From Clostridium frigoris (GTDB taxonomy: Bacteria > Bacillota > Clostridia > Clostridiales > Clostridiaceae), in NCBI RefSeq assembly GCF_018861865.1, contig NZ_JAHLDV010000024.1:1-48973 (forward strand): DNA of 48,973 bases, read 5' to 3'. The notes beneath the pieces were generated by a model. It made no database searches and was not told where the DNA came from. It saw only the letters and a list, made by a program, of their open reading frames with translations. Positions 8,158 to 18,286 of this stretch are shown one piece after another. Both the position numbers and the translations under genes were made by a program. Every line of letters starts with the position of its first letter. The stretch's first letter is position 1.

Positions 8158-9422
8158 TAATTAAAATTTGCTGCGTAATAGCTGCCTTTGCGTTATGGCT
8201 TTTCATAACAGGAACAGAAAACCCATTGACTGCTTATAAAATTAGAAATATTCCTGTGAAGATTTTAAATACAGAGGTATTAACTAAGTCGAATCTTGTT
8301 TTAGCTCCAGGACAAGATTTAACAACATCACTAAACATTAAAGGAGCTAATACTAGTTTACTCCTAAATAAGAAAGCGTCAGATTTCACAGTTGTGGCGG
8401 ACTTAGGCCCGTATGCACTTAAAAGTGGGGAATATAAGATACCTATTGAAATAAAAAAAAGTCCAGATAATATAAATGTGGTAAATAGTGATAGTCTTTT
8501 TATAACAATACAGCTAGATGAACTTACTAAGAAGAAGTTGCCTATAAATGTAAACATAAGCGGAAAACCTAAAGAGGGTTATTACGCATCAACTCCAGCA
8601 TTATCTTCGGATTATGCTACGGTATCAGGAGCTTCAAAGTTAATAAATACAGTTAAAAAAATAGTGATAAACGAAAATATACAAGGCTTGGAAGCGGATA
8701 TATCAAGAAAATATAAGCTTAAAGCGGTAGATGAATCGGGAAAAGAAATAAAAAATGTAGTTGTAAGTCCAGCGTATATTAATGTTAAGATTCCTGTTAA
8801 AAAGACAAAATCTGTAGGGATTACTGTGAAAACCACAGGAAGTTTAGATTCTAAGTATACACTAGAAAGTATAAAAGCTGTACCTGAGGCGTTGGATATA
8901 ACAGGAAGCTTAACTGAACTTAATAATCTGAAATATTTAAATACAGAAGCAGTTGATTTAAGTAAAATAAATAAGAGCACAACAATAAATACAAAGATTA
9001 TAGTACCAAATGGTTTAAATTTGGCTGGTGGTAGTAATGTGGTTAAGGTCCAAGTTAATTTGAATAATCAAAATGTGGCAAATGGTGCAGATAAGGCAGA
9101 AAAGGTAGATAAGACAGTCCAAAAGGATTTAAGCTTAGATATCAAGGCCAATAATTTGAATGCAAACTATGAAGCGACGTTAGATAACAATAAGACATCA
9201 TTATCGGTTTCCGGAGTAGAATCAGTTATTAATTATTTAGATTTAAATAAGGTTTCGGCACAAGTGGATTTAGCAGGTTTAACAGAGGGTAAGAACAGTG
9301 TAAAGGTAATTGTGTCTGTGCCAAAAGGGGTAACCTTGATATCGCATAACCCAGATAAAGTAGGGGTAACTATTACGAAAAAACAAACGGAGGTACCAAC
9401 AACTAATGATAAGAGTAAATAA
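8130..9422 (+). CDS. cdaR: YbbR-domain regulator of CdaA
   Basis: 430 residues. An N-terminal membrane helix (about 8-27, IIKICCVIAAFALWLFI) is followed by about four extracytoplasmic YbbR repeats. These carry the recurrent SVSGVESVI/VSGASKLI/ITGSLTEL type segment after VxAxPxxV-like strands. CdaR binds and modulates CdaA in Firmicutes. The start overlaps cdaA by 28 bp and sits on AAAGGAGAG, so the two are translated together. The end overlaps the following FAD gene by 17 bp, making a three-gene overlapping operon. Confidence 0.93.
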   Translation: MDKERKEQLIIKICCVIAAFALWLFITGTENPLTAYKIRNIPVKILNTEVLTKSNLVLAPGQDLTTSLNIKGANTSLLLNKKASDFTVVADLGPYALKSGEYKIPIEIKKSPDNINVVNSDSLFITIQLDELTKKKLPINVNISGKPKEGYYASTPALSSDYATVSGASKLINTVKKIVINENIQGLEADISRKYKLKAVDESGKEIKNVVVSPAYINVKIPVKKTKSVGITVKTTGSLDSKYTLESIKAVPEALDITGSLTELNNLKYLNTEAVDLSKINKSTTINTKIIVPNGLNLAGGSNVVKVQVNLNNQNVANGADKAEKVDKTVQKDLSLDIKANNLNANYEATLDNNKTSLSVSGVESVINYLDLNKVSAQVDLAGLTEGKNSVKVIVSVPKGVTLISHNPDKVGVTITKKQTEVPTTNDKSK

Positions 9423-11001
9423 TATAACTTTGAATATAGATGAACCAATAGATGATTTAAAGACAAAAGTTGCAAAGATAATGAGAGTTTCGGGTACCGA
9501 AATAAAAGAGTTTAGAATAGCTAAAGAATCTATAGACGCTAGGAAAAAAAACAATATTAAGTTTAATTATGCAGTTGATATTACAATGGATAACGAAATG
9601 AAGGTAGTATCGAGAGCGAATAATAAAGATGTTAAACTTGAAGAAGACAGATATAAGGCTGAATTTGAATTTGGAACTAAAAAAATGAATCATAGACCAG
9701 TAATAGTAGGAATGGGACCAGCAGGTATGTTTGCAGGTATTCTTATGGCACAAAAAGGATACAATCCTTTAATTATCGAAAGAGGAGAAAAGGTAGAAAA
9801 TAGAACAAAAACAATAAATAAATTTTGGACAAGAGCAGTATTAAATACAGAATCTAATGTGCAATTTGGCGAAGGTGGAGCAGGAACTTTTTCAGATGGA
9901 AAGCTAACCACAAGAATAAAGGACACTCGATGTGATTACATATTAGAAGAATTTGTAAAGGCTGGTGCGCCAGAAGAAATAGTATATACTGGAAAGCCTC
10001 ATATAGGTACAGATGTATTAAAAGATGTTGTGAAAAATATTCGTGAGACTATTATTAATTTAGGTGGAGAAGTAAAATTTAATAGTAAACTTGAAGATAT
10101 TAGGATTAAAGATGGAAAATTGCAGAGTATAATAGTAAATGGAGAAGAAATACCTTGTGATAATTTAATTTTAGCACCAGGTCATAGTTCTAGGGATACT
10201 TATGAGATGTTATACAAAAATGGTGTATCTATGTCTAGTAAACCGTTTGCAGTAGGGGTTCGAATAGAGCATCCACAAGATATGATTAATGAGAACCAAT
10301 ATGGGAAATATGCGTGTCACCCCAGACTAAAAGCTGCAGATTACAAGCTTACTTATAAAAGCAACAAGTTGGATAGAGCAGTATACAGTTTTTGTATGTG
10401 TCCAGGAGGGGAAGTAGTGTCCGCAGCATCGGAAAAAGGAAAACTTGTAATAAATGGTATGAGCGAGTATAGTAGAGATAAAAAAAATTCAAACTCGGCA
10501 ATAGTGGTATCTGTAGGACCTAAGGACTTCGCCTCAGATAATCCGCTTGTTGGTATTGAGTTTCAAAGGTATTATGAGGAACTAGCTTATAAGATAGGGG
10601 GAGAGAACTATAATGCACCAGTGCAATTAGTTGGTGATTTCCTTAAAGGCAATGTTAGTGATAAAATAGGCAGTATAAAACCAAGTTATACACCAGGCTA
10701 TAAATTTGCCAATCTTACTAACTGTTTACCTAGCTATGTAACAGATGCAATAAAAGAAGCTTTACCTAAGTTTGAACATAAAATAAATGGTTTTGCAAGA
10801 AATGATGCAATACTTACAGGTATAGAAACAAGAACATCAGCACCAGTAAGAATTGATAGAAATGAACAATTTCAAAGTATATCTTTAGAAGGGCTATATC
10901 CAGCAGGAGAAGGAGCTGGATATGCAGGTGGGATAATTTCTGCAGCAGTTGATGGACTTAAAATTGCCGAAAGTGTAATGAAAAGTTGGAAGGCTATATA
11001 A
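9406..11001 (+). CDS. FAD-dependent dehydrogenase (COG2509-like)
   Basis: 531 residues. The N-terminal 85 residues form a small basic domain typical of this family. An FAD/NAD(P)-binding domain then starts at VIVGMGPAGMFAGILMAQKG, with FGEGGAGTFSDGKLTTR as a family signature. GLYPAGEGAGYAGGI near the C-terminus completes the FAD site. The substrate is unknown; the family has been discussed as flavin oxidoreductases near cell-wall or cofactor genes. It overlaps cdaR by 17 bp, so it is co-expressed with c-di-AMP synthesis. Confidence 0.85.
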   Translation: MIRVNNITLNIDEPIDDLKTKVAKIMRVSGTEIKEFRIAKESIDARKKNNIKFNYAVDITMDNEMKVVSRANNKDVKLEEDRYKAEFEFGTKKMNHRPVIVGMGPAGMFAGILMAQKGYNPLIIERGEKVENRTKTINKFWTRAVLNTESNVQFGEGGAGTFSDGKLTTRIKDTRCDYILEEFVKAGAPEEIVYTGKPHIGTDVLKDVVKNIRETIINLGGEVKFNSKLEDIRIKDGKLQSIIVNGEEIPCDNLILAPGHSSRDTYEMLYKNGVSMSSKPFAVGVRIEHPQDMINENQYGKYACHPRLKAADYKLTYKSNKLDRAVYSFCMCPGGEVVSAASEKGKLVINGMSEYSRDKKNSNSAIVVSVGPKDFASDNPLVGIEFQRYYEELAYKIGGENYNAPVQLVGDFLKGNVSDKIGSIKPSYTPGYKFANLTNCLPSYVTDAIKEALPKFEHKINGFARNDAILTGIETRTSAPVRIDRNEQFQSISLEGLYPAGEGAGYAGGIISAAVDGLKIAESVMKSWKAI

Positions 11002-11017
11002 TAATTTTTATAAACTA

Positions 11018-11046
11018 TTGATTTTTCTTTATAAAGTTTGTTAAAA
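11018..11046 (+). promoter_or_regulatory. Probable promoter of ptb-buk
   Basis: TTGATT, a 17-base spacer and TTAAAA, about 115 bp before ptb. The -10 is imperfect. No palindromic Rex-type operator is evident around it. Confidence 0.45.
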
Positions 11047-11162
11047 TGGTACAGAAGATAAAAAACATAAAACAGAAAACAGAATGATAAATATATATCA
11101 GGTAAGGATCAAAATTAATACAAAAGTATAAACAAAATATAAAATTTAAGGAGTGTAATTGA

Positions 11163-12071
11163 ATGAGTAAAACTTTTGATAAAATTTTAGACACAGCAAA
11201 AGCACAAGGAATGAAAACTGTAGTAGTAGCTGTAGCACAGGATGAACCAGTGCTTGAGGCAGTGCGTGATGCTAAGAAAAATGGTATAGCAAATGCAATA
11301 TTAGTAGGAGATAAAGAAAAAATATTGTTTATTGCTAAAAACATAGGTATGGATGTTAGTGAATTTGAAATTATAGACGAAAAAAGTGTTTCTAAAGCAT
11401 CATTAACTGCAGTTCAGATTGTATCTTCAGGAAAAGCGGATATGCTTATGAAAGGGTTAGTAGATACGGCCACATTCTTAAGAGCTGTTTTAAATAAAGA
11501 AGTGGGGTTAAGAACCGGCAAACAAATGTCCCATGTAGCAGTATTTGAAATACCAGGTTATGATAGGTTAATATTTATAACAGATGTTGCATTTAATATG
11601 TATCCAGAATTAAAAGAAAAAATCGCTATAATAAAAAACTCAGTAGCAGTAGCAAGAGCTTGTGGTGTAGAGCTTCCTAAAGTTGCAGTAGTTTGTGCAG
11701 TAGAGGTAGTAAATCCAGGAATGCCTGCAACACTTGATGCAGCAATGCTTTCAAAAATGGGAGATAGAGGTCAAATAAAGGACTGTATTATTGATGGACC
11801 TTTAGCATTAGATATAGCAATATCAGAAGGGGCTACAAAACATAAAAAGATACAAAGTCCAGTAGCAGGGAAAGCAGATATTCTTTTGATGCCTAATATT
11901 GAGGCAGGAAACATTATGTACAAAACTTTGACTTATGGTACTCCTTCTAAGAACGGTGGATTACTAGTAGGTACTTCTGCTCCAGTTATATTAACTTCTA
12001 GAGCTGATTCTCCAGAGACAAAATTACATTCTATAGCTCTTGCGGCATTAGTTGCAGAATATAACAAATAA
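11163..12071 (+). CDS. ptb: Phosphate butyryltransferase
   Basis: 302 residues, the normal length. It belongs to the phosphate acetyl/butyryltransferase family, here converting butyryl-CoA and phosphate to butyryl-phosphate and CoA. Family segments include MLMKGLVDTATFLRAVLN and LLMPNIEAGNIMYKTLTY. The pairing with butyrate kinase 89 bp downstream assigns the butyryl rather than acetyl enzyme. Reverse use for branched acyl-CoA is also known in the family. An AAGGAG lies eight bases before the ATG. Confidence 0.95.
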   Translation: MSKTFDKILDTAKAQGMKTVVVAVAQDEPVLEAVRDAKKNGIANAILVGDKEKILFIAKNIGMDVSEFEIIDEKSVSKASLTAVQIVSSGKADMLMKGLVDTATFLRAVLNKEVGLRTGKQMSHVAVFEIPGYDRLIFITDVAFNMYPELKEKIAIIKNSVAVARACGVELPKVAVVCAVEVVNPGMPATLDAAMLSKMGDRGQIKDCIIDGPLALDIAISEGATKHKKIQSPVAGKADILLMPNIEAGNIMYKTLTYGTPSKNGGLLVGTSAPVILTSRADSPETKLHSIALAALVAEYNK

Positions 12072-12160
12072 AAGTACTGATTATTTAGAAATTAGAAAAC
12101 ATATTAGTATATATATTTGAAATTTATTTAGTGAACTGTATAGCATAAAGGAGGAACAAT

Positions 12161-13231
12161 ATGTCATATAAATTATTAATCATCAATCCAGGTTCAACTT
12201 CTACTAAAATAGGTGTATATGAGGATGAAAAGGAGATATTAGAAGAAACCTTAAGACATTCATCAAAAGAAATAGATGCCTTTAATAGTATATTTGAACA
12301 GTTAGAATTTAGAAAAAGCGTTATATTAAACGTTCTTAAGGAAAAGAATTTTGATATTAATACGTTAGATGCTATTGTAGGTAGAGGCGGTTTCTTAAAA
12401 TCGATTGAAGGTGGTACTTATGCAGTAAATGAAGCTATGCTTCGTGATTTGAAAATTGGAGTTCAAGGTCAACATGCTGCGAACTTAGGTGGAATAATTG
12501 CAAATGAAATAGGGGAATCATTAAATATACCATCATTTATTGTAGATCCAGTAGTAGTAGATGAAATGAAAGATGTTGCTAGATTATCAGGAATACCAGA
12601 TATAGATAGAAAAAGTATTTTCCATGCATTAAATCAAAAAGCAGTAGCTAAAAGGTATGCAAAAGAAAATGGTAAGAAATATGAAGAAGTTAATTTAATA
12701 GTTGCACATATGGGTGGAGGAGTTACGGTAGGAGCTCATCAGAATGGAAAAGTTATAGATGTTAATAACGGACTTGATGGAGATGGCCCATTTTCACCAG
12801 AAAGATCTGGAGGATTACCATCAGGTGATTTGGCTAAATTGTGCTTTAGCGGAAAATACACTTTAGCTGAAATACAAAAAAAGATAAACGGAAAAGGTGG
12901 CTTTGTCGCTTATCTTAATACCAATGATGTACGTGATGCACTTAAAATGTCACAAGCTGGTGACAAAAAGGCTAAATTAATAATTCAAGCTATGGGATAT
13001 CAAGTAGCTAAGGAAATCGGAAGTTGCGCAGCTGTTTTATCAGGAAAAGTTGATGCTATAATTTTAACTGGTGGAATTGCTTACGGAGAAGCTGTATGTA
13101 ATTATATAACTTCAAGAGTTAAATTTATAGCTGATGTGGTTATTTACCCAGGTGAAGATGAATTATTAGCACTAGCACAAGGCGGTATAGGAGTTTTAAG
13201 TGGTAAAGAGCAGGCAAAAGTTTATAAATAA
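12161..13231 (+). CDS. buk: Butyrate kinase
   Basis: 356 residues, an ASKHA-fold acetate/butyrate kinase that makes butyrate and ATP from butyryl-phosphate and ADP. The phosphate-binding N-terminus [14 protein letters not shown] is intact, as are [21 protein letters not shown] and ILTGGIAYG. It follows ptb with its own GGAGG, so the two form the terminal ATP-yielding step of butyrate fermentation. A terminator follows at 13264. Confidence 0.95.
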   Translation: MSYKLLIINPGSTSTKIGVYEDEKEILEETLRHSSKEIDAFNSIFEQLEFRKSVILNVLKEKNFDINTLDAIVGRGGFLKSIEGGTYAVNEAMLRDLKIGVQGQHAANLGGIIANEIGESLNIPSFIVDPVVVDEMKDVARLSGIPDIDRKSIFHALNQKAVAKRYAKENGKKYEEVNLIVAHMGGGVTVGAHQNGKVIDVNNGLDGDGPFSPERSGGLPSGDLAKLCFSGKYTLAEIQKKINGKGGFVAYLNTNDVRDALKMSQAGDKKAKLIIQAMGYQVAKEIGSCAAVLSGKVDAIILTGGIAYGEAVCNYITSRVKFIADVVIYPGEDELLALAQGGIGVLSGKEQAKVYK

Positions 13232-13263
13232 ATAATAAACATGTATATGAATAACATGACAAA

Positions 13264-13317
13264 AGTATGTATTACTAAAGGCTGTTTAAAACAGGTTAAG
13301 TAATATGTACTTTTTTT
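13264..13317 (+). terminator. Terminator of ptb-buk
   Basis: AGTATGTATTACT pairs with AGTAATATGTACT (two G-U pairs), with an inner GTTT/AAAC stem, then seven T. Between this and glmM the 13232-13551 gap holds only this hairpin and the glmM promoter. Confidence 0.8.
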
Positions 13318-13346
13318 ATTAACATATTGTAAGAGGATAGGATGTT

Positions 13347-13375
13347 TTTACAAATATCTGGTATTGTAGTATAAT
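13347..13375 (+). promoter_or_regulatory. Sigma-A promoter of glmM
   Basis: TTTACA, 17 bases, TATAAT. It implies a 5' UTR of about 170 bases and uncouples glmM from cdaA-cdaR, with which it is cotranscribed in many Firmicutes. Confidence 0.75.
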
Positions 13376-13551
13376 GCAAATTATGATATACATATTATAA
13401 AGTGTTTTTGTTGAATTATGAAATTAAATTAATATTTATAAAAGAATGACAAAGTTGGGCTTTGGGAATAAAATACTAACATATTGATTAGTGTTTTTGT
13501 TTAAGATGCCCTATAGTAAACCTATAGAATATTTGGAAAGAGGTAGAAAAT

Positions 13552-14901
13552 ATGAGTAGAATGTTTGGAACAGATGGAGTAAGAGGTATAGCAAATACAG
13601 AATTAACAGGAGAGGTTGCATATAAGTTAGGAAGAGCAGGAGCTTTTGTTCTAACAGACGGAGCACACAAACCTAAAATTATAGTTGGAATGGACACAAG
13701 GGTTTCAGGAGACATGTTAGAATCTGCCTTAGTTGCAGGAATTTTATCAGTAGGAGCAGAGGCTATATGCCTTGGAGTGGTACCAACGCCAGCAGTAGCG
13801 TATTTAACAAGAAAATATGGAGCAGATGCAGGAATTGTTATTTCGGCTTCTCACAACCCGGTAGAATATAATGGAATAAAGTTCTTTGATAAAAATGGAT
13901 TCAAATTATCTGATGAATTAGAGGATACAATACAAGCAGTTATAGAAAGTGATTTTAAAGAAGTGCCATCACCAATAGCGGGAGATTTAGGCAAGAAAAC
14001 AGTTAATGATAATGCAGTGGTGGATTATATGGAATTTGCTAAGTCTACTATCTCAGGGGATTTAAAAGGACTTAAAATAGCATTAGATTGTGCAAATGGT
14101 GCTTCATACATCACATCAGTAAAGGCTATTAGATCACTTGGAGCAGAGGTTTTAGTTATTAACAATGATCCAGATGGCATAAATATAAACAAAGACTGTG
14201 GATCAACTCATCCTGAGCACTTAATGGCATTTGTTAAAGAAAATCATTGTGATTTGGGATTAGCTTTTGATGGCGATGCAGATAGATGTTTGGCAGTTGA
14301 TCAAAAGGGAAATCTTATAAATGGAGATTTTATTATTGCTATTTGTGCAAAACATCTAAAAAGTATTGGGAAATTAACTAAAGATACAGTAGTAGTAACA
14401 GTTATGAGTAATTTAGGGCTTGATATTGCAATGAAGCAGGAAAACATAGCTACAGTTAAAACAAAAGTAGGAGATAGGTACGTTCTTGAGTTAATGCAGC
14501 AGGAAGGTTATAGCCTTGGTGGAGAGCAATCAGGACATGTGATTTTCCTCGATTTTAATACTACAGGAGATGGACTTGTATCAGGTCTTCAACTAGCAAC
14601 TGTAATTAAAGAAACAGGGAAACCATTATCAGAACTTGCATCAATGATGGTAGAACTTCCACAAGTGTTAGTTAATGCAACAGTACCTAATGATAAAAAA
14701 AACATTCATGAAACTGATAGTGAAATAATAGAAGAAATAAAGAAAATGGAAGAAAAATTAGATGGTTGTGGTAGAGTACTTATAAGGCCATCAGGCACAG
14801 AGCCATTAGTAAGAGTAATGCTCGAGGGCAAAGTTCAAAGTGAATTAGATAAAATGGCACATTCTCTTGCAAAGCTTATTGAACAAAAAGCGAACGTTTA
14901 G
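13552..14901 (+). CDS. glmM: Phosphoglucosamine mutase
   Basis: 449 residues, full length. It interconverts glucosamine-6-phosphate and glucosamine-1-phosphate on the way to UDP-GlcNAc. [12 protein letters not shown] opens the protein, [11 protein letters not shown] carries the phosphorylated serine, DGDADR binds the metal, and [12 protein letters not shown] binds phosphate. GlmM also binds and inhibits CdaA in several Firmicutes, which may explain its position here. GAAAGAGG precedes the ATG. Confidence 0.97.
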   Translation: MSRMFGTDGVRGIANTELTGEVAYKLGRAGAFVLTDGAHKPKIIVGMDTRVSGDMLESALVAGILSVGAEAICLGVVPTPAVAYLTRKYGADAGIVISASHNPVEYNGIKFFDKNGFKLSDELEDTIQAVIESDFKEVPSPIAGDLGKKTVNDNAVVDYMEFAKSTISGDLKGLKIALDCANGASYITSVKAIRSLGAEVLVINNDPDGININKDCGSTHPEHLMAFVKENHCDLGLAFDGDADRCLAVDQKGNLINGDFIIAICAKHLKSIGKLTKDTVVVTVMSNLGLDIAMKQENIATVKTKVGDRYVLELMQQEGYSLGGEQSGHVIFLDFNTTGDGLVSGLQLATVIKETGKPLSELASMMVELPQVLVNATVPNDKKNIHETDSEIIEEIKKMEEKLDGCGRVLIRPSGTEPLVRVMLEGKVQSELDKMAHSLAKLIEQKANV

Positions 14902-14938
14902 AATTAATTAAAATTTAGTGAATTTGTTATCAAAAGTA

Positions 14939-14968
14939 TTGACGTTTAGACCATAGAACGAATATAAT
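14939..14968 (+). promoter_or_regulatory. Promoter of the glmS transcript
   Basis: TTGACG, an 18-base spacer, TATAAT. The -10 overlaps the first bases of the 21-bp inverted repeat that terminates glmM, so initiation is expected near 14975, inside the hairpin's left arm. Confidence 0.65.
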
Positions 14969-15014
14969 AGACTGAAAGCTTATGCAAAAGGTTCATAAGC
15001 TTTCAGTCTATTAT
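14964..15014 (+). terminator. 21-bp perfect inverted repeat, probable glmM terminator
   Basis: ATAATAGACTGAAAGCTTATG at 14964-14984 is perfectly complementary to 14994-15014, with a 9-base loop. The downstream run is only moderately T-rich (TATTATTTAATT). A transcript starting near 14975 could still form a 10-bp hairpin at its 5' end. Confidence 0.7.
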
Positions 15015-15080
15015 TTAATTAATACAGTGAGATGCTGAATATTTTGATAGAGGAGGATAGAGAGATATAAATTATTAACA

Positions 15081-15308
15081 AGCGCCAGGACTCATAAGGA
15101 GAATAAGTATTATAAATTATGAGTTGACGAGGATGGGGAGTATCGAATCTTCGGCGGATGCCCCGCGGTAGCGCACTACCGTTAATGATTGGTAAAAGCG
15201 AGAAGTGATTTTCGTGACAAGATCAATCTGGTGTTAAAACCTTTATAAATATTACGATGCCTTTAGATAATATGAATCATCTTCGGGTGATAAACATTAT
15301 TTAAAGGT
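15081..15308 (+). ncRNA. glmS self-cleaving ribozyme
   Basis: The conserved core is present. AGCGCCAGGACT has the cleavage site before the first G (15081/15082). Next come GTTGACGAGGATGGGG and TATCGAATCTTCGGCGGATG with CCCC pairing the GGGG, then GCGAGAAGTGATTTTCGTG and ACAAGATCAATCTGGTG. A distal stem with a TTCG loop runs to about 15307. In this class GlcN6P acts as the cleavage cofactor and cleavage destabilises the glmS mRNA. The remaining 170 bases to glmS show no gene. Confidence 0.95.
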
Positions 15309-15482
15309 GATGAATTAATTAAGTATGATATTCGTCTATGATTATAATTATGTAGTGTGAGTTTTTTCATATAATAATATTATGTGGAGGAAGCGGTAGT
15401 ACTATTTTAATAATTATGAATAAAATGGATGAGAACTGTGCTTACTTAGTTTGCAAAAAATAAATTTAAGGGGAAGATGTAT

Positions 15483-17309
15483 ATGTGCGGAATAGTTGGA
15501 TATTTTGGAAATAAAGAGGCTCAACAAATATTGGTGGAGGGTCTTAGAAAATTAGAATATAGAGGATACGATTCAGCAGGAGTCGCAATTATAGAAAATG
15601 GAGTTTTAAATGTTACTAAGTGTAAAGGAAGACTTGCAAATTTAGAAGCTGAACTTGTGGAAACTCCACTTAAAGGACATGTTGGAATAGGACATACAAG
15701 ATGGGCTACTCATGGTAAGCCATCAGATGAAAATTCTCACCCACATACTAATGAGAAAGGAACTATTAGTGTAGTTCATAATGGGATTATTGAAAATTAT
15801 ATCCATTTAAGAGAATGGCTAATGGCAAAAGGATATAAATTTGTATCTGAAACTGATACAGAAGTTATACCACACCTTATAGATTTTTATTATAAAGGAA
15901 ACATTGTTGAAGCTGTAAAGAAGGCTACTACAAAAATGGAAGGTAGTTATGCAATAGCAGTATTATGCAGTGATGAACCAGATAAATTGATAGCTGTAAG
16001 AAAAGATAGTCCATTAATAGTTGGACTTGGAAAAAATGAATTTTATGTAGCTTCTGATATACCAGCAGTGCTTAATCATACAAGAGAAATATATTTATTG
16101 GAAGACAATGAATTTGTTGTTATCTCAAATGATGGAATAAAGCTTGAAGATATAGAAGGCGACGTTATAAATAAAGAAGTTTTCCATGTAACTTGGGATG
16201 CTGCTGCTGCTGAAAAAGGTGGATATGAGCATTTTATGTTAAAAGAAATCCATGAACAACCAAAGGCAATTAGAGATACAATGACTTCAAGAATAGTTTT
16301 AGGTGAGCTAATTACACTTGATGATATATATATAACTAAAGAACAAATACAAAAATTAGATAAAATATATATTGTAGCTTGTGGAACTGCATATCATGCA
16401 GGCGTTGTAGGTAAATATGTTATAGAAAAACTTGCAAGAATACCAGTAGAACTAGATATAGCATCAGAATTTAAATATAGAGATCCAATAATTGACAAAA
16501 ACACATTAATGATAGTTATTAGTCAATCAGGAGAAACTGCAGATACTATGTCAGCATTAAGACTTGCAAAGGAAAAAGGAGCAAGAGTAATAGCTGTAAC
16601 AAATGTTGTTGGTAGTGCTGCTTCAAGAGAAGCTGATGATGTACTATACACATGGGCAGGACCAGAAATAGCAGTTGCATCTACAAAAGCTTATGCAACT
16701 CAACTTATAGCAATGTATATAATAGCATTGTTCTTTGCTCAGAATAAAGAAACTATGAGCATGGATAAAATTGAAGAAGTTAAAGCAGCAATGCTTGAAC
16801 TTCCAGAAAAAGCTGAGGAAATGTTAAAAGATAAAGAGACTATACAAAAGTTCACATCAAAAACTTATATGCATAAAGATATGTTCTTTATAGGACGTGG
16901 ACTTGATTATGCAGTAGCACTCGAAGGTTCATTAAAACTTAAAGAAGTATCTTATATCCATTCTGATGCATATGCAGCAGGAGAACTTAAACATGGTGCA
17001 ATAGCACTTATGGAAGAAGGAACTATTGTTATAGCAATGGCAACTCAAGAGGCTCTATTTGGTAAAATGGTAAGTAATATACGTGAACTTTCTACTAGAG
17101 GGGCAAAAGTATATGCTTTCGCACCTGCTGGTCACACTGAAATTGAAAAGTCAGTTCATTCTGTAACTTATATACCAAAAGTATTGGATATATTATCACC
17201 AGTAATATCAGTAATTCCACTACAATTATTAGCATATTACATGGCAATTCAAAAGGGTTGCGACGTTGATAAGCCAAGAAATCTTGCAAAATCAGTAACT
17301 GTGGAATAG
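15483..17309 (+). CDS. glmS: Glutamine:fructose-6-phosphate aminotransferase
   Basis: 608 residues; it makes glucosamine-6-phosphate from fructose-6-phosphate and glutamine. I start at the second ATG because the glutaminase needs Cys as residue 1 after Met removal (MCGIVGYFG); the ATG at 15477 would add two residues. The glutaminase domain shows GHTRWATHG and ENSHPH. Two SIS domains follow (CGTAYHAG, ISQSGETADT) and the C-terminus ends KPRNLAKSVTVE as in the family. It is under the upstream glmS ribozyme. Confidence 0.97.
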   Translation: MCGIVGYFGNKEAQQILVEGLRKLEYRGYDSAGVAIIENGVLNVTKCKGRLANLEAELVETPLKGHVGIGHTRWATHGKPSDENSHPHTNEKGTISVVHNGIIENYIHLREWLMAKGYKFVSETDTEVIPHLIDFYYKGNIVEAVKKATTKMEGSYAIAVLCSDEPDKLIAVRKDSPLIVGLGKNEFYVASDIPAVLNHTREIYLLEDNEFVVISNDGIKLEDIEGDVINKEVFHVTWDAAAAEKGGYEHFMLKEIHEQPKAIRDTMTSRIVLGELITLDDIYITKEQIQKLDKIYIVACGTAYHAGVVGKYVIEKLARIPVELDIASEFKYRDPIIDKNTLMIVISQSGETADTMSALRLAKEKGARVIAVTNVVGSAASREADDVLYTWAGPEIAVASTKAYATQLIAMYIIALFFAQNKETMSMDKIEEVKAAMLELPEKAEEMLKDKETIQKFTSKTYMHKDMFFIGRGLDYAVALEGSLKLKEVSYIHSDAYAAGELKHGAIALMEEGTIVIAMATQEALFGKMVSNIRELSTRGAKVYAFAPAGHTEIEKSVHSVTYIPKVLDILSPVISVIPLQLLAYYMAIQKGCDVDKPRNLAKSVTVE

Positions 17310-17361
17310 GGTAAGAGGATAGAAAATTAATTTTATACAAAGAATGAAAATTGTTATAAAA

Positions 17362-17404
17362 AATGAAGGTATACAGAGTAATCTATTGTATACCTTCATT
17401 TTTT
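17362..17404 (+). terminator. Terminator of glmS
   Basis: AATGAAGGTATACA and TGTATACCTTCATT form a perfect 14-bp stem followed by TTTTT. Confidence 0.9.
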
Positions 17405-17416
17405 AATTCCTAAGTT

Positions 17417-17612
17417 TTAAGCACCCATAAATATATCTATATAGTCATCTACATTTTTATTCCACCAATAGTTGCTGCTTTGTCATCAAATGATTTTAAG
17501 TCATTAGTAAGTCGTGAGTCTTTACGAGGCTTTCAGTCTTACCACAAACTAACTGTTTATTATCTTCAAGTGTAAAGTCACAATAACCTATTGTATCGCA
17601 TCTTCTCTTCAT
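17417..17612 (-). pseudogene. Frameshifted small ORF coupled to hemerythrin, possibly an hcp N-terminal remnant
   Basis: An ATG overlaps the hemerythrin stop codon (ATGA). The first 38 codons read MKRRCDTIGYCDFTLEDNKQ then LVCGKTESLVKTHDLLMT before TAA. Restoring one base there continues LKSFDDKAATIGGIK, and one more base in the A5 run near 17456 continues NVDDYIDIFMGA to a TAA. VCGKT followed by a DLL and LK resembles the start of hybrid-cluster protein (hydroxylamine reductase, GVCGKT...DLL..LK), though the cysteine spacing differs. It could also be an unrelated small Cys protein with two lesions. Confidence 0.4.
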
Positions 17613-18169
17613 ATTAGCCCATACTTCATTTCAAGCATTTCTAAAGCATCTATATATTTCTTTTGTAATTGCTTTTCAGTTGCCAGAGATTCAAGATTTT
17701 CACAACTTATATTTATATCTTCAATGTCAGCCTTACTTAAAACTCTTCTAGCAAAGGTATATATCAATTTATCTTCTTTATCAATATGTCTTGTTAATAA
17801 ATCACTATAACATATAGAATTTGCTATTATATCAACTTGTGAATCTAAGTCACCGTTCTTTACTCGTACAAGAGCTTCCTCTAAAAGTGTTATGTGTTGT
17901 CTTCCCAAATCATGTTCTATATACATTCCAGACAAGGGGCCTTTCACCATCTTTTCGCCTAATTGAGTTTCCATCTTTTTGAATAAAACAACTTCTTCCT
18001 TATTGTGATGATGTTTATCGGCGTAATTTCTAACAAATAAAATCATCTTTTCATAAGATGCAAAATCAACAGTATTAGTATTCAATATATCTATGCTTAA
18101 TTTCCTAAATACTTTTAACCCTCGTGATATATATTTGTGTTCCTCCATCATTAAATCTATTGCATCCAT
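17609..18169 (-). CDS. Hemerythrin-domain protein
   Basis: 186 residues in the hemerythrin HHE four-helix fold, which binds a non-heme di-iron site and handles O2 or NO. Candidate ligands are in MEEHKYI (residue 11), KHHHNKEE (53-60), MYIEHDLGRQH (about 86-93) and RHIDKEDKLIY (about 127-132). A C-terminal 40-residue helical extension is typical of the YtfE/RIC-like or DNR-linked versions. It lies directly after the Crp/Fnr gene in the same direction, with a terminator between, and has a palindrome upstream that the regulator could bind. AGGAGG precedes the ATG. Confidence 0.85.
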   Translation of the reverse strand: MDAIDLMMEEHKYISRGLKVFRKLSIDILNTNTVDFASYEKMILFVRNYADKHHHNKEEVVLFKKMETQLGEKMVKGPLSGMYIEHDLGRQHITLLEEALVRVKNGDLDSQVDIIANSICYSDLLTRHIDKEDKLIYTFARRVLSKADIEDINISCENLESLATEKQLQKKYIDALEMLEMKYGLI

Positions 18170-18286
18170 AATTAAACCTCCTAATTTTTTTAATTTAATA
18201 TCGAAGCGACCCTTGAGATGATTAACCTATAATCGATATTATTAACTTCTTTAATAATAGAATACTAGTTTTTACAATATAAAACG

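Noticed and set aside
11018-11060. Rex operator before ptb
   Set aside because: Only one half (TTGTTAAA) is present, without the symmetric TTAACAA half.
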